This document shows, in pieces, positions 16,608 through 24,160 of a stretch of DNA of 64,000 nucleotides (positions are counted from its first letter, which is position 1; the number at the start of each line of letters is the position of its first letter). The notes under the pieces were generated by a model that saw only the letters and a list, made by a program, of their open reading frames with translations, did not search any database and was not told the origin of the DNA. A program made the translations under genes and the position numbers. Source of the DNA: Pseudomonadota bacterium (lineage in GTDB: Bacteria; Pseudomonadota; Alphaproteobacteria; Sphingomonadales; Sphingomonadaceae); NCBI GenBank assembly GCA_023458055.1, contig JAEXAW010000101.1, forward strand, positions 1-64,000, given 5' to 3'.

Positions 16608-18011
16608 GTGGGAACCTCTTTCACCCAGATCGAACACGGACCGCTTCCAACATCTGTTATAGAAGCACTGCGGGCAATCCCGGACAGCCGGCTTCAGACA
16701 GAAACAGCTGTCCGGGAACAGCATGGTGCGAGCGAAACCCATTTCGCTCCGATGCCGCCCGATGCGGTCATTTTTCCCAGAACTACCGAAACGGTCGCTG
16801 CCATCGTCAAGGTCTGTATCGCGGCGAATGTGCCGATCATCCCGTTCGGTGCGGGCACCTCGCTTGAGGGGAACACGTCGGCGCTTTACGGGGGAGTATG
16901 CATCGATCTTTCCGAGATGAACCGCATCGTTGCGGTCCATCCGGAAGATCTGGATTGCACCGTCGAAGCGGGCGTGCGCCGCGAGGAACTTAACGAATAT
17001 CTCCGTGATCAGGGTTTATTCTTTCCGATCGATCCCGGGGCCAATGCGACCATTGGCGGCATGGCCTCGACGCGTGCCTCCGGGACCAATGCAGTCCGTT
17101 ACGGGACGATGCGCGACGCGGTGTTGGGGTTGACCGTGGTTACCCCAACCGGCGAGATTATCCGCACCGCGCGGCGTGCGCGAAAATCTGCGGCGGGATA
17201 CGATCTCACCCGGCTGATGATCGGATCGGAAGGGACACTCGGTATCATAACGGAGGTAACCTTGCGGCTGCACGGTATCCCCGAGGTGATTTCCTCAGCA
17301 GTGTGCAGTTTCGAAACCATCGGCGGCGCAGTGGACACGGTGGTGCAAACCATCCAGATCGGCGTACCTGTTGCCCGCGTAGAAATCCTCGACGATGTGC
17401 AGATGCGCGCAGTCAATCTCTATTCGAAACTCGATTATCCGGAACTTACCACCTTGTTCTTCGAGTTTCACGGCTCCGCTGCGGGCGTCGCCGAACAGAT
17501 CGAGATGGTCAAGGATATCGCGTCTTCCAATGGCGGGGGGGATTTCCGCTGGTCCAACCTTCCCGAAGAACGCAGCAAATTGTGGAAAGCACGCCATACC
17601 GCTTATTATGCAGCCGTCAATCTGCGTGCCGGCGCGGTGGGCTGGGTCACCGATGTGTGTGTCCCGATCAGTCGACTTGCCCAATGTATTGTCGAAACCA
17701 AGACTGACCTTGAAGCAAGCAATCTTCCCGCCACCATCGTCGGACATGTCGGCGACGGCAATTTCCATGTGATCTTCGCACTTGATCCCGAAAGCAAGGA
17801 GGAGGCAGCCGAAGCGGAGCGCCTCAATGTTCGGATCGTCGAACGGGCGCTTGTGATGGATGGCACCTGCACCGGAGAACATGGTATCGGCCTCGGCAAA
17901 CAGGAATGGCTCGTCGCAGAACTTGGTGAGGCGGTCGATGTGATGCGCGCGGTCAAACGCGCCATAGATCCGAAAAACTTGTTCAACCCCGGCAAGATCT
18001 TCTCAGTCTGA
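16608..18011 (+). CDS. FAD-binding D-lactate/glycolate-type dehydrogenase (Dld/GlcD family)
   Basis: A 467-residue FAD-binding type 4 protein with a C-terminal oxidase domain. The FAD segment includes IIPFGAGTSLEGNTSAL (about 75-92), DPGANATIGGMASTRASGTN, and GSEGTLGIITEVTLRLHG. The C-terminal half carries the metal/substrate histidines in GHVGDGNFHV and the terminal GTCTGEHGIGLGKQEW and DPKNLFNPGKI. It probably oxidises D-lactate or a related 2-hydroxy acid and passes electrons to quinone or cytochrome. It starts at a GTG only three bases after the receptor remnant, with no obvious ribosome binding site of its own. The exact substrate is not readable. Confidence 0.85.
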   Translation: MGTSFTQIEHGPLPTSVIEALRAIPDSRLQTETAVREQHGASETHFAPMPPDAVIFPRTTETVAAIVKVCIAANVPIIPFGAGTSLEGNTSALYGGVCIDLSEMNRIVAVHPEDLDCTVEAGVRREELNEYLRDQGLFFPIDPGANATIGGMASTRASGTNAVRYGTMRDAVLGLTVVTPTGEIIRTARRARKSAAGYDLTRLMIGSEGTLGIITEVTLRLHGIPEVISSAVCSFETIGGAVDTVVQTIQIGVPVARVEILDDVQMRAVNLYSKLDYPELTTLFFEFHGSAAGVAEQIEMVKDIASSNGGGDFRWSNLPEERSKLWKARHTAYYAAVNLRAGAVGWVTDVCVPISRLAQCIVETKTDLEASNLPATIVGHVGDGNFHVIFALDPESKEEAAEAERLNVRIVERALVMDGTCTGEHGIGLGKQEWLVAELGEAVDVMRAVKRAIDPKNLFNPGKIFSV

Positions 18012-18179
18012 GCGCGTCTCTGGTACGGCGAAGTCGCTGAAGCGATTATGGAGCAGGATGCGACCCCGCGCGTACCGCCGTGGAACGCCATTTCGAAAAT
18101 TCGACTGGTGATTTGCCGAGAACTGCATTCGACCAAAGGTCCAGTCCAATAGGTAAAACACTGTTACGGGGAGATCGGC

Positions 18180-19043
18180 ATGTTGGCAGGAATCGAACTT
18201 GGCGGAACCAAATCCATCGCCGTACTGGCAATGGATGATGGCGCCATTACCGAGCATCACGTCATCCCGACCACGACACCCGACGAAAGCTTGGCAACGC
18301 TCAGCACGTTGCTCGGCGGTTGGGACTATGATGCATTAGGCATAGCAAGTTTCGGCCCCATTGACCTTGACCTGACCTCGCCCACCTTCGGGTCGATCCT
18401 TTCGACACCGAAGCCCAATTGGAATGATGTGAACCTCAAACAACTGGTCGTCGGGGACAAACGCTATCGCATCGACACCGATGTTAACGGTGCCGCGCTC
18501 GCCGAAGGCTTGTGGGGCGATGCACAGCATTTACGCAACTGGGCTTATATTACCGTCGGCACCGGAATTGGTGTCGGCACAATCATTGATCGAAAGCCGT
18601 TAACGGGGATCGGCCATAGCGAAGCCGGCCATATGCGCGTTCCGATACCGGTGCATTGGACCACGGGTCACTGCCCCTATCACGGGGGTTGCGCGGAAGG
18701 TTTGATCAGTGGCCCGGCGCTCGCAGCACGCGTCGGCATCGCGGCCGACCAGATCCCGTCTAATGACCCGATCTGGGACGATGTATCCGCCGTTCTCGCA
18801 GCGCTGTGTCACAATCTGGTGCTGACAACCCTGCCTGACCGCATCTTCATTGGCGGAGGAGTAGGGGGCAGACCGGGCCTTGCTGAAAATGTCAACGGGT
18901 TGCTACACGCCAGTTTGTCAAGCTATGGTCTTACCGACAGGCTGTTTAGACCCGGCCATCCTTTAGTGGGGCCCTCGGCACTCAAAAATTTGGCCGGGCC
19001 TCAAGGGGCGATCGCGCTCGCCCGGTACGCTATGCGTCAATGA
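18180..19043 (+). CDS. ROK-family sugar kinase, fructokinase-like
   Basis: A 287-residue ROK kinase. The N-terminal phosphate loop is GIELGGTKSIAVL, with the ATP/sugar segments ALGIASFGPIDL, DTDVNGAALAEG and ITVGTGIGVG. The catalytic and zinc region is GHSEAGHMRVP followed by GHCPYHGGCAEG, whose His and three Cys form the ROK zinc site. This pattern (single zinc knot, LTGIGHSEAGH) is that of bacterial fructokinases such as YdhR/Mak, so phosphorylation of fructose or mannose is likely. GGGGAG lies seven bases before the ATG. It is not linked to any sugar transporter gene here. Confidence 0.85.
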   Translation: MLAGIELGGTKSIAVLAMDDGAITEHHVIPTTTPDESLATLSTLLGGWDYDALGIASFGPIDLDLTSPTFGSILSTPKPNWNDVNLKQLVVGDKRYRIDTDVNGAALAEGLWGDAQHLRNWAYITVGTGIGVGTIIDRKPLTGIGHSEAGHMRVPIPVHWTTGHCPYHGGCAEGLISGPALAARVGIAADQIPSNDPIWDDVSAVLAALCHNLVLTTLPDRIFIGGGVGGRPGLAENVNGLLHASLSSYGLTDRLFRPGHPLVGPSALKNLAGPQGAIALARYAMRQ

Positions 19044-19247
19044 AGCCGGTTTAACTGACTATCTGCAAGGGGCTGTCGCGAGCGCGCCAACATACTGGTC
19101 CCCAAACTTCGCTTTGCATGAACGATAGGAAGGGACCGGGCTTTCAGTCGCGCAGGTTTTTAGCTTGCCCGAAACATGCGGGTTTTGCTTTTCCTTGCCA
19201 AATGTCGGGTCTATACCATTCGACGGATATAGCGGGGAGCGCCTTGA

Positions 19248-20228
19248 ATGTTTGATTTTCTCAAGAAGCAGTTTGTCGACGTCATTGAATGGCTTGAACA
19301 ACCCGGGCAGCTAGCATGGCGCGTACCCTTTACCGATCAGGAAATTCAAAATGGTGCCCAGCTCACTGTACGGGAAGGACAGGTCGCGGCCTTTGTAAAT
19401 GAAGGTGAACTTGCCGATTTCTTCGGTCCCGGCTTGCACACGCTTGATACCGCCAATTTGCCGATACTGACCAATTTGATGAATTGGGACAAAGGGTTCA
19501 ACTCGCCGTTCAAGTCTGACGTGGTGTTCCTTTCGATGCGCGAGCAAGCGGGACTTAAATGGGGAACGACCCAGCCTGTGACGGTTCGCGATGCCGATTT
19601 CGGGCCCTTACGCATTCGCGCTTTCGGCACCTATTCGTTCAAGATCGGCGAAGTTCGGCCCTTCGTCAGCCGGGTGATGGGTACGGTGGGCGAGATGACA
19701 GCGGCCGACATTGAACCGCAATTGCGCTCTGCTATCCAGACAGCATTGGCGGCGGCGCTCGGCGGCGGGGGCATAGCATTTCTTGATCTCGCTGCGAGCC
19801 AGCAAAAGCTTTCCGACGCAATTAAGGTAGAAGTCGAAAAACAGTTCGCGCAATGGGGATTGACCTGCCTTAGCTTCTTTGTCGAAAGCGTGTCGCTTCC
19901 GGAAGAGGTGCAAAAATATATCGACAAGGCCAGTTCGATCCGCGCGATTGGCGACCTTGATCGTTACACCAAATTCCAGACGGCTGAAGCGATCGAGAAA
20001 GCGGCCGGACAAGATGCTGGGCTTGCGGGCTTGGGAGCGGGGCTGGCGACAGCGTCCGCCATGGGCGCGACAATGACGCAAAGCCTGGGCGTTGCGACAC
20101 CGTCGGCAGCCACGCCGGAGGATCCCTTCGCGCTTATCGAAAAGCTGCACAAGCTGGTGACAGCAGGTGCAATTTCTCAAGCCGAATTCGACGCCAAAAA
20201 GGCAGAATTGCTCGCGCGTATCAAATAA
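19248..20228 (+). CDS. SPFH-domain protein with C-terminal SHOCT motif
   Basis: A 326-residue protein of the YdjI/virion-core-like SPFH group. The region from about residue 25 to 230 is the SPFH (band-7) fold: LTVREGQVAAFVNEGELADF, GTYSFKIGEVRPFV and a long amphipathic helix through EEVQKYIDKASSIRAIGDLD. A glycine/alanine-rich linker (about 255-285) leads to a SHOCT motif, DPFALIEKLHKLVTAGAISQ plus AEFDAKKAELLARIK. SPFH proteins oligomerise at membranes as scaffolds. It is the first gene of an eight-gene polyamine-related cluster and has GGGGAG eight bases before its ATG; the cluster promoter should lie in the 200 bases upstream. Confidence 0.8.
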   Translation: MFDFLKKQFVDVIEWLEQPGQLAWRVPFTDQEIQNGAQLTVREGQVAAFVNEGELADFFGPGLHTLDTANLPILTNLMNWDKGFNSPFKSDVVFLSMREQAGLKWGTTQPVTVRDADFGPLRIRAFGTYSFKIGEVRPFVSRVMGTVGEMTAADIEPQLRSAIQTALAAALGGGGIAFLDLAASQQKLSDAIKVEVEKQFAQWGLTCLSFFVESVSLPEEVQKYIDKASSIRAIGDLDRYTKFQTAEAIEKAAGQDAGLAGLGAGLATASAMGATMTQSLGVATPSAATPEDPFALIEKLHKLVTAGAISQAEFDAKKAELLARIK

Positions 20229-20249
20229 CGAACGCGGGAATTCATTCTA

Positions 20250-20918
20250 ATGCCTTCGTCGATTGCCTGTCCGTCTTGTGGGGCCAATGTAGTAGTGCGC
20301 AGCGCGGCCTTGCCGTACATCAGCTGTTCTTATTGCCAGACCCTTATCCGGCGTGACGGACCAACTCTGGAATCCATTGGCAAGACAGCCGTGCTGCCAT
20401 TTGATGTGTCGCCGATCCAGCTTGGCACCAGTGGCACATGGCGCGGGCACCCCTTCACTATTGTAGGCCGCATAAGATGGGGTTGGGATGACGGCGCGTG
20501 GAATGAATGGTTTGCCGAAGGACCCGCCGGCCCCCGCTGGCTGGCCGAATTTATGGGTGATTATATGATCACTGCCGAGCGCGAAGACGTGGTCGATGCC
20601 GACACAATGGCAAAATTCGCGGCGGGACATGCGGTCAGGCGCGGGGCGATCCTCTATATCGGCAACGTGCCATACGCCGCGACCGATTTCAAAAATGCAA
20701 CCTGCATTGGCGGCGAAGGCGATCTGCCCTTCCCGGCGGTCGTCGGCCGCAAAATGGTCAATATCGATTTCCGCAGCCCCAACGGCCAGGTGCTAAGTTT
20801 GCAACGCGATGAAGAAGGAGCCTCGGCCTGGGTTGGCGATGCGGTTGAACTCAACCAATTGTCGCCGCGCAACCTCAGGCAATTGGAGGGCTGGACGATT
20901 CCAGCCTTTAACCAATGA
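20250..20918 (+). CDS. zinc-ribbon DUF4178 protein (short form)
   Basis: A 222-residue protein. The N-terminus has a zinc ribbon with CPSCG (Cys7, Cys10) and CSYC (Cys26, Cys29). The rest matches the DUF4178 beta-rich domain: SGTWRGHPFTIVGRIRW, WNEWFAEGPAGPRWLAEFMG and DYMITAERED. No membrane segment is seen. Its stop overlaps the next start as ATGA, and the next gene encodes a longer, membrane-anchored homologue; the pair looks like a tandem duplication. DUF4178 has no established function; repeated linkage to SPFH, DUF350 and polyamine genes is the main clue. Confidence 0.78.
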   Translation: MPSSIACPSCGANVVVRSAALPYISCSYCQTLIRRDGPTLESIGKTAVLPFDVSPIQLGTSGTWRGHPFTIVGRIRWGWDDGAWNEWFAEGPAGPRWLAEFMGDYMITAEREDVVDADTMAKFAAGHAVRRGAILYIGNVPYAATDFKNATCIGGEGDLPFPAVVGRKMVNIDFRSPNGQVLSLQRDEEGASAWVGDAVELNQLSPRNLRQLEGWTIPAFNQ

Positions 20919-22234
20919 CCGGCGGGCGCAGCATAAGTTGCCCGTCCTGTGGCGGAACGATCGAAATCAAGGCGGCGGGCTATTCGGTTTCGGTTGGCTG
21001 TGGCTATTGCGGTTCGCTTCTCGATGTCGCCAGCGACGACGTAAAGATTATCGAAAAATATGAGCATGAAACTGGCTCATACACACTGTCTTTGGGACGG
21101 CGCGCGACGCTATCGGGCGTCGAATGGGAAGTCATCGGCGCGCTTCGGCGCAGCGATGATGAAATGGAATGGGCCGAATATCTCCTGTTCAACCCTTATG
21201 TCGGTTATCGTTGGTTGATTGAAAGCGATGATGGCTGGCAATTGGGGACCATGCTGATTGATCGCCCGGTCGAACAAGGAGCCGCAGTGTTGTGGCGCGA
21301 CCGCCGCTATGGGCTTGATTATGACCCTGGACAGGTAACGACCGAGCATGTTGTTGGCGAATTTTACTGGCGGGTTAAGGCCGGCGACGTTGTAACCGCG
21401 ACGACCTATAGTCGGGGTAACGATATGCTGTCGGCAGAGTGGAATGCCGATGAGGTCAATTGGACTCAGTTAAACGACGTTGACGAAGATGCCCTGTTTG
21501 ATGCTTTCAGCGATCAGTCCGCTGCGACTGGCGGGCAGGCGAACCTCGTTTCCGCAGGTTGGATCGGGAGTGCCGATAACAATCTCATGCAGCGGCTCAG
21601 AAATAATTATGATGAGGCCGAAGCAGCCCGGTGGGACGACCTTCCTAAAATGTTCGGACTTGGTTTTGCGACCTTATTCATGTCCCTGTTCTTGCTGATG
21701 GCATTCGGGGCTGTCACCGATAAGTTCAGCGCTCCGATGACCGTGGAAATAGATGGTGCGACGCGCAATCAAACGCTCGGCACGCTTAACGTCACCCGGT
21801 CTTATCAGATCGTGTCCATCACCGCTCACGGCATGGATTTCGAAAATCGATGGATTGATCTGGACTATAGTCTGGTGGAACGAACCACGCAACGAACCTA
21901 CACCGCCTATGGCGTGGTGGAGCGCTATAGCGGGCGTGACAGCGATGGTAGCTGGAGCGAAGGTAGCAATTCGACAACGGTTAAATTTTCCAGCGTGCAG
22001 CAGGGGCAATATGATGTCATCGTCGATGCCGCCGCGCATCGATGGAATGCGACCAATTCTTATAGTTCGTACGCAGACCAAAGCGCAGACCAGCGTTGGC
22101 AGCAAGCCGAGCAAATGGAAGTAAATTTCGTGGCGAGGGCTGGCGGGGTTGCCTGGTCCTTTCTTATACTGGAATTTGTGCTGTTATTTGGCATACCTCT
22201 GATCATCCTGTGGTGGAGGGCGGAGTTCGTTTGA
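20915..22234 (+). CDS. zinc-ribbon DUF4178 protein with two membrane segments (long form)
   Basis: A 439-residue protein with an N-terminal zinc ribbon (CPSCG at 9-12 and CGYCG around 29-33), a DUF4178 domain (SGVEWEVIGALRRSDDEMEW, WAEYLLFNPYVGYRWLIE, GDVVTATTYSRGNDML), a first membrane helix near 247-268 (FGLGFATLFMSLFLLMAFG), an extracytoplasmic beta-rich part of about 120 residues, and a second helix at the C-terminus (FLILEFVLLFGIPLIILWW). It shares the first two modules with the gene before it. It would place its zinc ribbon in the cytoplasm and the beta domain in the periplasm. The next gene overlaps it by one base (TGATG). Confidence 0.75.
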   Translation: MTGGRSISCPSCGGTIEIKAAGYSVSVGCGYCGSLLDVASDDVKIIEKYEHETGSYTLSLGRRATLSGVEWEVIGALRRSDDEMEWAEYLLFNPYVGYRWLIESDDGWQLGTMLIDRPVEQGAAVLWRDRRYGLDYDPGQVTTEHVVGEFYWRVKAGDVVTATTYSRGNDMLSAEWNADEVNWTQLNDVDEDALFDAFSDQSAATGGQANLVSAGWIGSADNNLMQRLRNNYDEAEAARWDDLPKMFGLGFATLFMSLFLLMAFGAVTDKFSAPMTVEIDGATRNQTLGTLNVTRSYQIVSITAHGMDFENRWIDLDYSLVERTTQRTYTAYGVVERYSGRDSDGSWSEGSNSTTVKFSSVQQGQYDVIVDAAAHRWNATNSYSSYADQSADQRWQQAEQMEVNFVARAGGVAWSFLILEFVLLFGIPLIILWWRAEFV

Positions 22235-22377
22235 TGAGCCGCCGTCTTTATCTCTTTTTTGCCTGGTGTATGGTGATGTTCCTGCTGTCCGCGGCGGCGG
22301 GCTATTATGCCTGGACGCCGTTTTCTGATGAAGACCGCGGCAGCGGCGCTGTGGTGCGCGGCCCGAGACATAAATGA
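22234..22377 (+). CDS. 47-residue single-span membrane protein of the polyamine cluster
   Basis: A very short protein with one clear membrane helix (LYLFFAWCMVMFLLSAAAGY), an Arg-rich cytoplasmic start (MSRR) and a charged tail ending in RGPRHK. The ATG overlaps the stop of the previous gene by one base (TGATG) and the next gene begins 27 bases after its stop, so position and coupling support it as real. I recognise no family. It may be a small subunit or assembly factor of the membrane complex suggested by its neighbours. Confidence 0.6.
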   Translation: MSRRLYLFFAWCMVMFLLSAAAGYYAWTPFSDEDRGSGAVVRGPRHK

Positions 22378-22404
22378 TCGAGATTTCAAAGGGAGATTTG
22401 CTCA

Positions 22405-22614
22405 ATGCTGACTGTTAATGTTTTTACCGGGACGGTCGTCTATGCGTTGCTGGGCATCGTTATCTTCATTGTAAGTTTCGTGCTGGTTGACAAGCTGACG
22501 CCCGGCGAATTGTGGCGGGAAATTATCGAGCGCAAGAATATGGCCGTGGCATTGCTCGCTGGCGCCGTTGCTATCGGCATTTCGAATATCATTGCCGCGG
22601 CCGTGCATGGATAG
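22405..22614 (+). CDS. DUF350 membrane protein
   Basis: A 69-residue protein with two membrane helices: VVYALLGIVIFIVSFVLVD near the start and MAVALLAGAVAIGISNIIAA near the end, joined by a charged loop KLTPGELWREIIERKN. This is the one-repeat form of DUF350 (E. coli YjfL is a longer relative). Such genes recur next to polyamine- or glutathionylspermidine-related and membrane-stress genes, but the function is unknown. AAAGGGAG precedes the ATG. Its 3' end overlaps the start of the aminopropyltransferase gene by eight bases. Confidence 0.8.
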   Translation: MLTVNVFTGTVVYALLGIVIFIVSFVLVDKLTPGELWREIIERKNMAVALLAGAVAIGISNIIAAAVHG

Positions 22615-24160
22615 TGAAACATCCTCCTCCACGGATATCGGAGGAAAGGAATATGCGACACCGCTAGCGTTGATCCTGCTCGTGTCAGTGCTGGTCATTG
22701 CGACCTGTGGGTTGGTTTATGAATTGCTGGCGGGCACGCTTGCAAGCTACCTCCTGGGTGACAGCGTAACCCAATTTTCCACCGTTATCGGGACCTATCT
22801 GTTCGCGATGGGCATCGGCAGTTGGCTGTCACGCTATGTCCGGCACGATGAAATTGGCGTGTTCGTCCGGGTGGAGATATTGATCGCAGCGCTCGGCGGA
22901 TGGTCCGCTGCGGCGCTATTCATTCTCTTTCCCGTTACCGGCGACCATTTTCGGGTCCTGTTATATGGGCTGGTGCTTATCATCGGCCTGTTGGTCGGCC
23001 TTGAAATTCCCCTTCTCATTCGAATCTTGAAAGACCGGTTCGCGCTGCGTGACCTCGTCGCCAATGTGTTGACGTTCGATTATGTGGGAGCGCTGTTTGC
23101 TTCGGTCCTGTTTCCGCTGTTGCTGGTCCCCAAGCTGGGGCTGATCCGTACCGGGCTCGTCTTTGGCCTCGCCAATGTGCTGGTGGGCATAGCGTTGCTC
23201 CTGATGTTGCGGCAAGCCCGGCGTATAGGAGGAGATCTGATCGCTGCTCTGGTGGTTACAGCATCACTCCTCGCGGGGTTGGTTTATGCTGAACAGTTGC
23301 AGCGATGGTCCGAAGTCGCCGTCTATGACGAGCCGGTTATCTATGCGCGCTCAACACCTTATCAGCGGATCGTATTGACCCGTCGCGGGAGCGATATGCG
23401 GCTTTATTTGAACGGGAACCTGCAATTTTCCTCACGCGATGAGTATCGCTATCACGAGGCTCTCGTATGGCCCGTTCTCGGGCGGGTGCACAATCCGGAA
23501 CATGTGCTTATCCTTGGCGGCGGCGACGGACTCGCGGCGCGAGAGGTGTTACGCGACCAACGTGTGAAGCAGATAACGCTGGTTGACCTTGATCCTGAAA
23601 TGACGCGATTGTTTCGCGATACGCCCCAACTCGCCGCGCTCAATGGAAATGCGTTCCGCTCGGACCGCATGTCGGTTGTCAATGCTGATGCATTCCAGTG
23701 GGTGCGCAACGCACGCAATGTTTATGACGCGATCATCATCGACTTTCCGGATCCGACTGAATTCTCGCTCGGCAAGCTTTATACAGAAAGCTTTTACCGT
23801 CAGGTTGCGCGTTTGCTGGCACCCGATGGCGCGATGTCCGTGCAAAGCACCTCGCCGCTCGTAGCGCCGCAATCTTACTGGACAGTCGCAACCACCCTTG
23901 AAGCGGCCGGCTTTCACACCAGAGGCTATCATGCCTATGTGCCGAGTTTTGGCGAATGGGGCTTCACGCTTGCGGGACACCGCGATCTCTCCCAAGGGGT
24001 CGACATCCCGGTCAAATTGCGTTTCCTGACGCCCGCGACCGAGCATCTGTTGTTCGAATTTCCCCCTGACATGGCCCGGCGTGCAACGCCGATAAACCGG
24101 CTCGACAATCAAGCCCTGGTGCGCAGCTTTTCTGAAGAATGGGCCCGCTATGAAGGCTAA
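22607..24160 (+). CDS. membrane-bound polyamine aminopropyltransferase (spermidine-synthase-like)
   Basis: A 517-residue fusion. Residues 20-230 form about seven membrane helices; residues 235-517 form a spermidine-synthase domain with YQRIVL, LNGNLQFSSRDEYRYHEALV, the SAM-type loop LILGGGDGLAAREVL (GGGDG at 304-308), VDLDPEM and the catalytic IIDFPDPTEFSLGKLYTESF. It would transfer an aminopropyl group from decarboxylated SAM, produced by the SpeD encoded two genes on, to an amine acceptor at the inner membrane. The acceptor is unknown. The ATG at 22607 lies inside the end of the DUF350 gene, and the stop overlaps the next gene by 11 bases. Confidence 0.85.
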   Translation: MDSETSSSTDIGGKEYATPLALILLVSVLVIATCGLVYELLAGTLASYLLGDSVTQFSTVIGTYLFAMGIGSWLSRYVRHDEIGVFVRVEILIAALGGWSAAALFILFPVTGDHFRVLLYGLVLIIGLLVGLEIPLLIRILKDRFALRDLVANVLTFDYVGALFASVLFPLLLVPKLGLIRTGLVFGLANVLVGIALLLMLRQARRIGGDLIAALVVTASLLAGLVYAEQLQRWSEVAVYDEPVIYARSTPYQRIVLTRRGSDMRLYLNGNLQFSSRDEYRYHEALVWPVLGRVHNPEHVLILGGGDGLAAREVLRDQRVKQITLVDLDPEMTRLFRDTPQLAALNGNAFRSDRMSVVNADAFQWVRNARNVYDAIIIDFPDPTEFSLGKLYTESFYRQVARLLAPDGAMSVQSTSPLVAPQSYWTVATTLEAAGFHTRGYHAYVPSFGEWGFTLAGHRDLSQGVDIPVKLRFLTPATEHLLFEFPPDMARRATPINRLDNQALVRSFSEEWARYEG

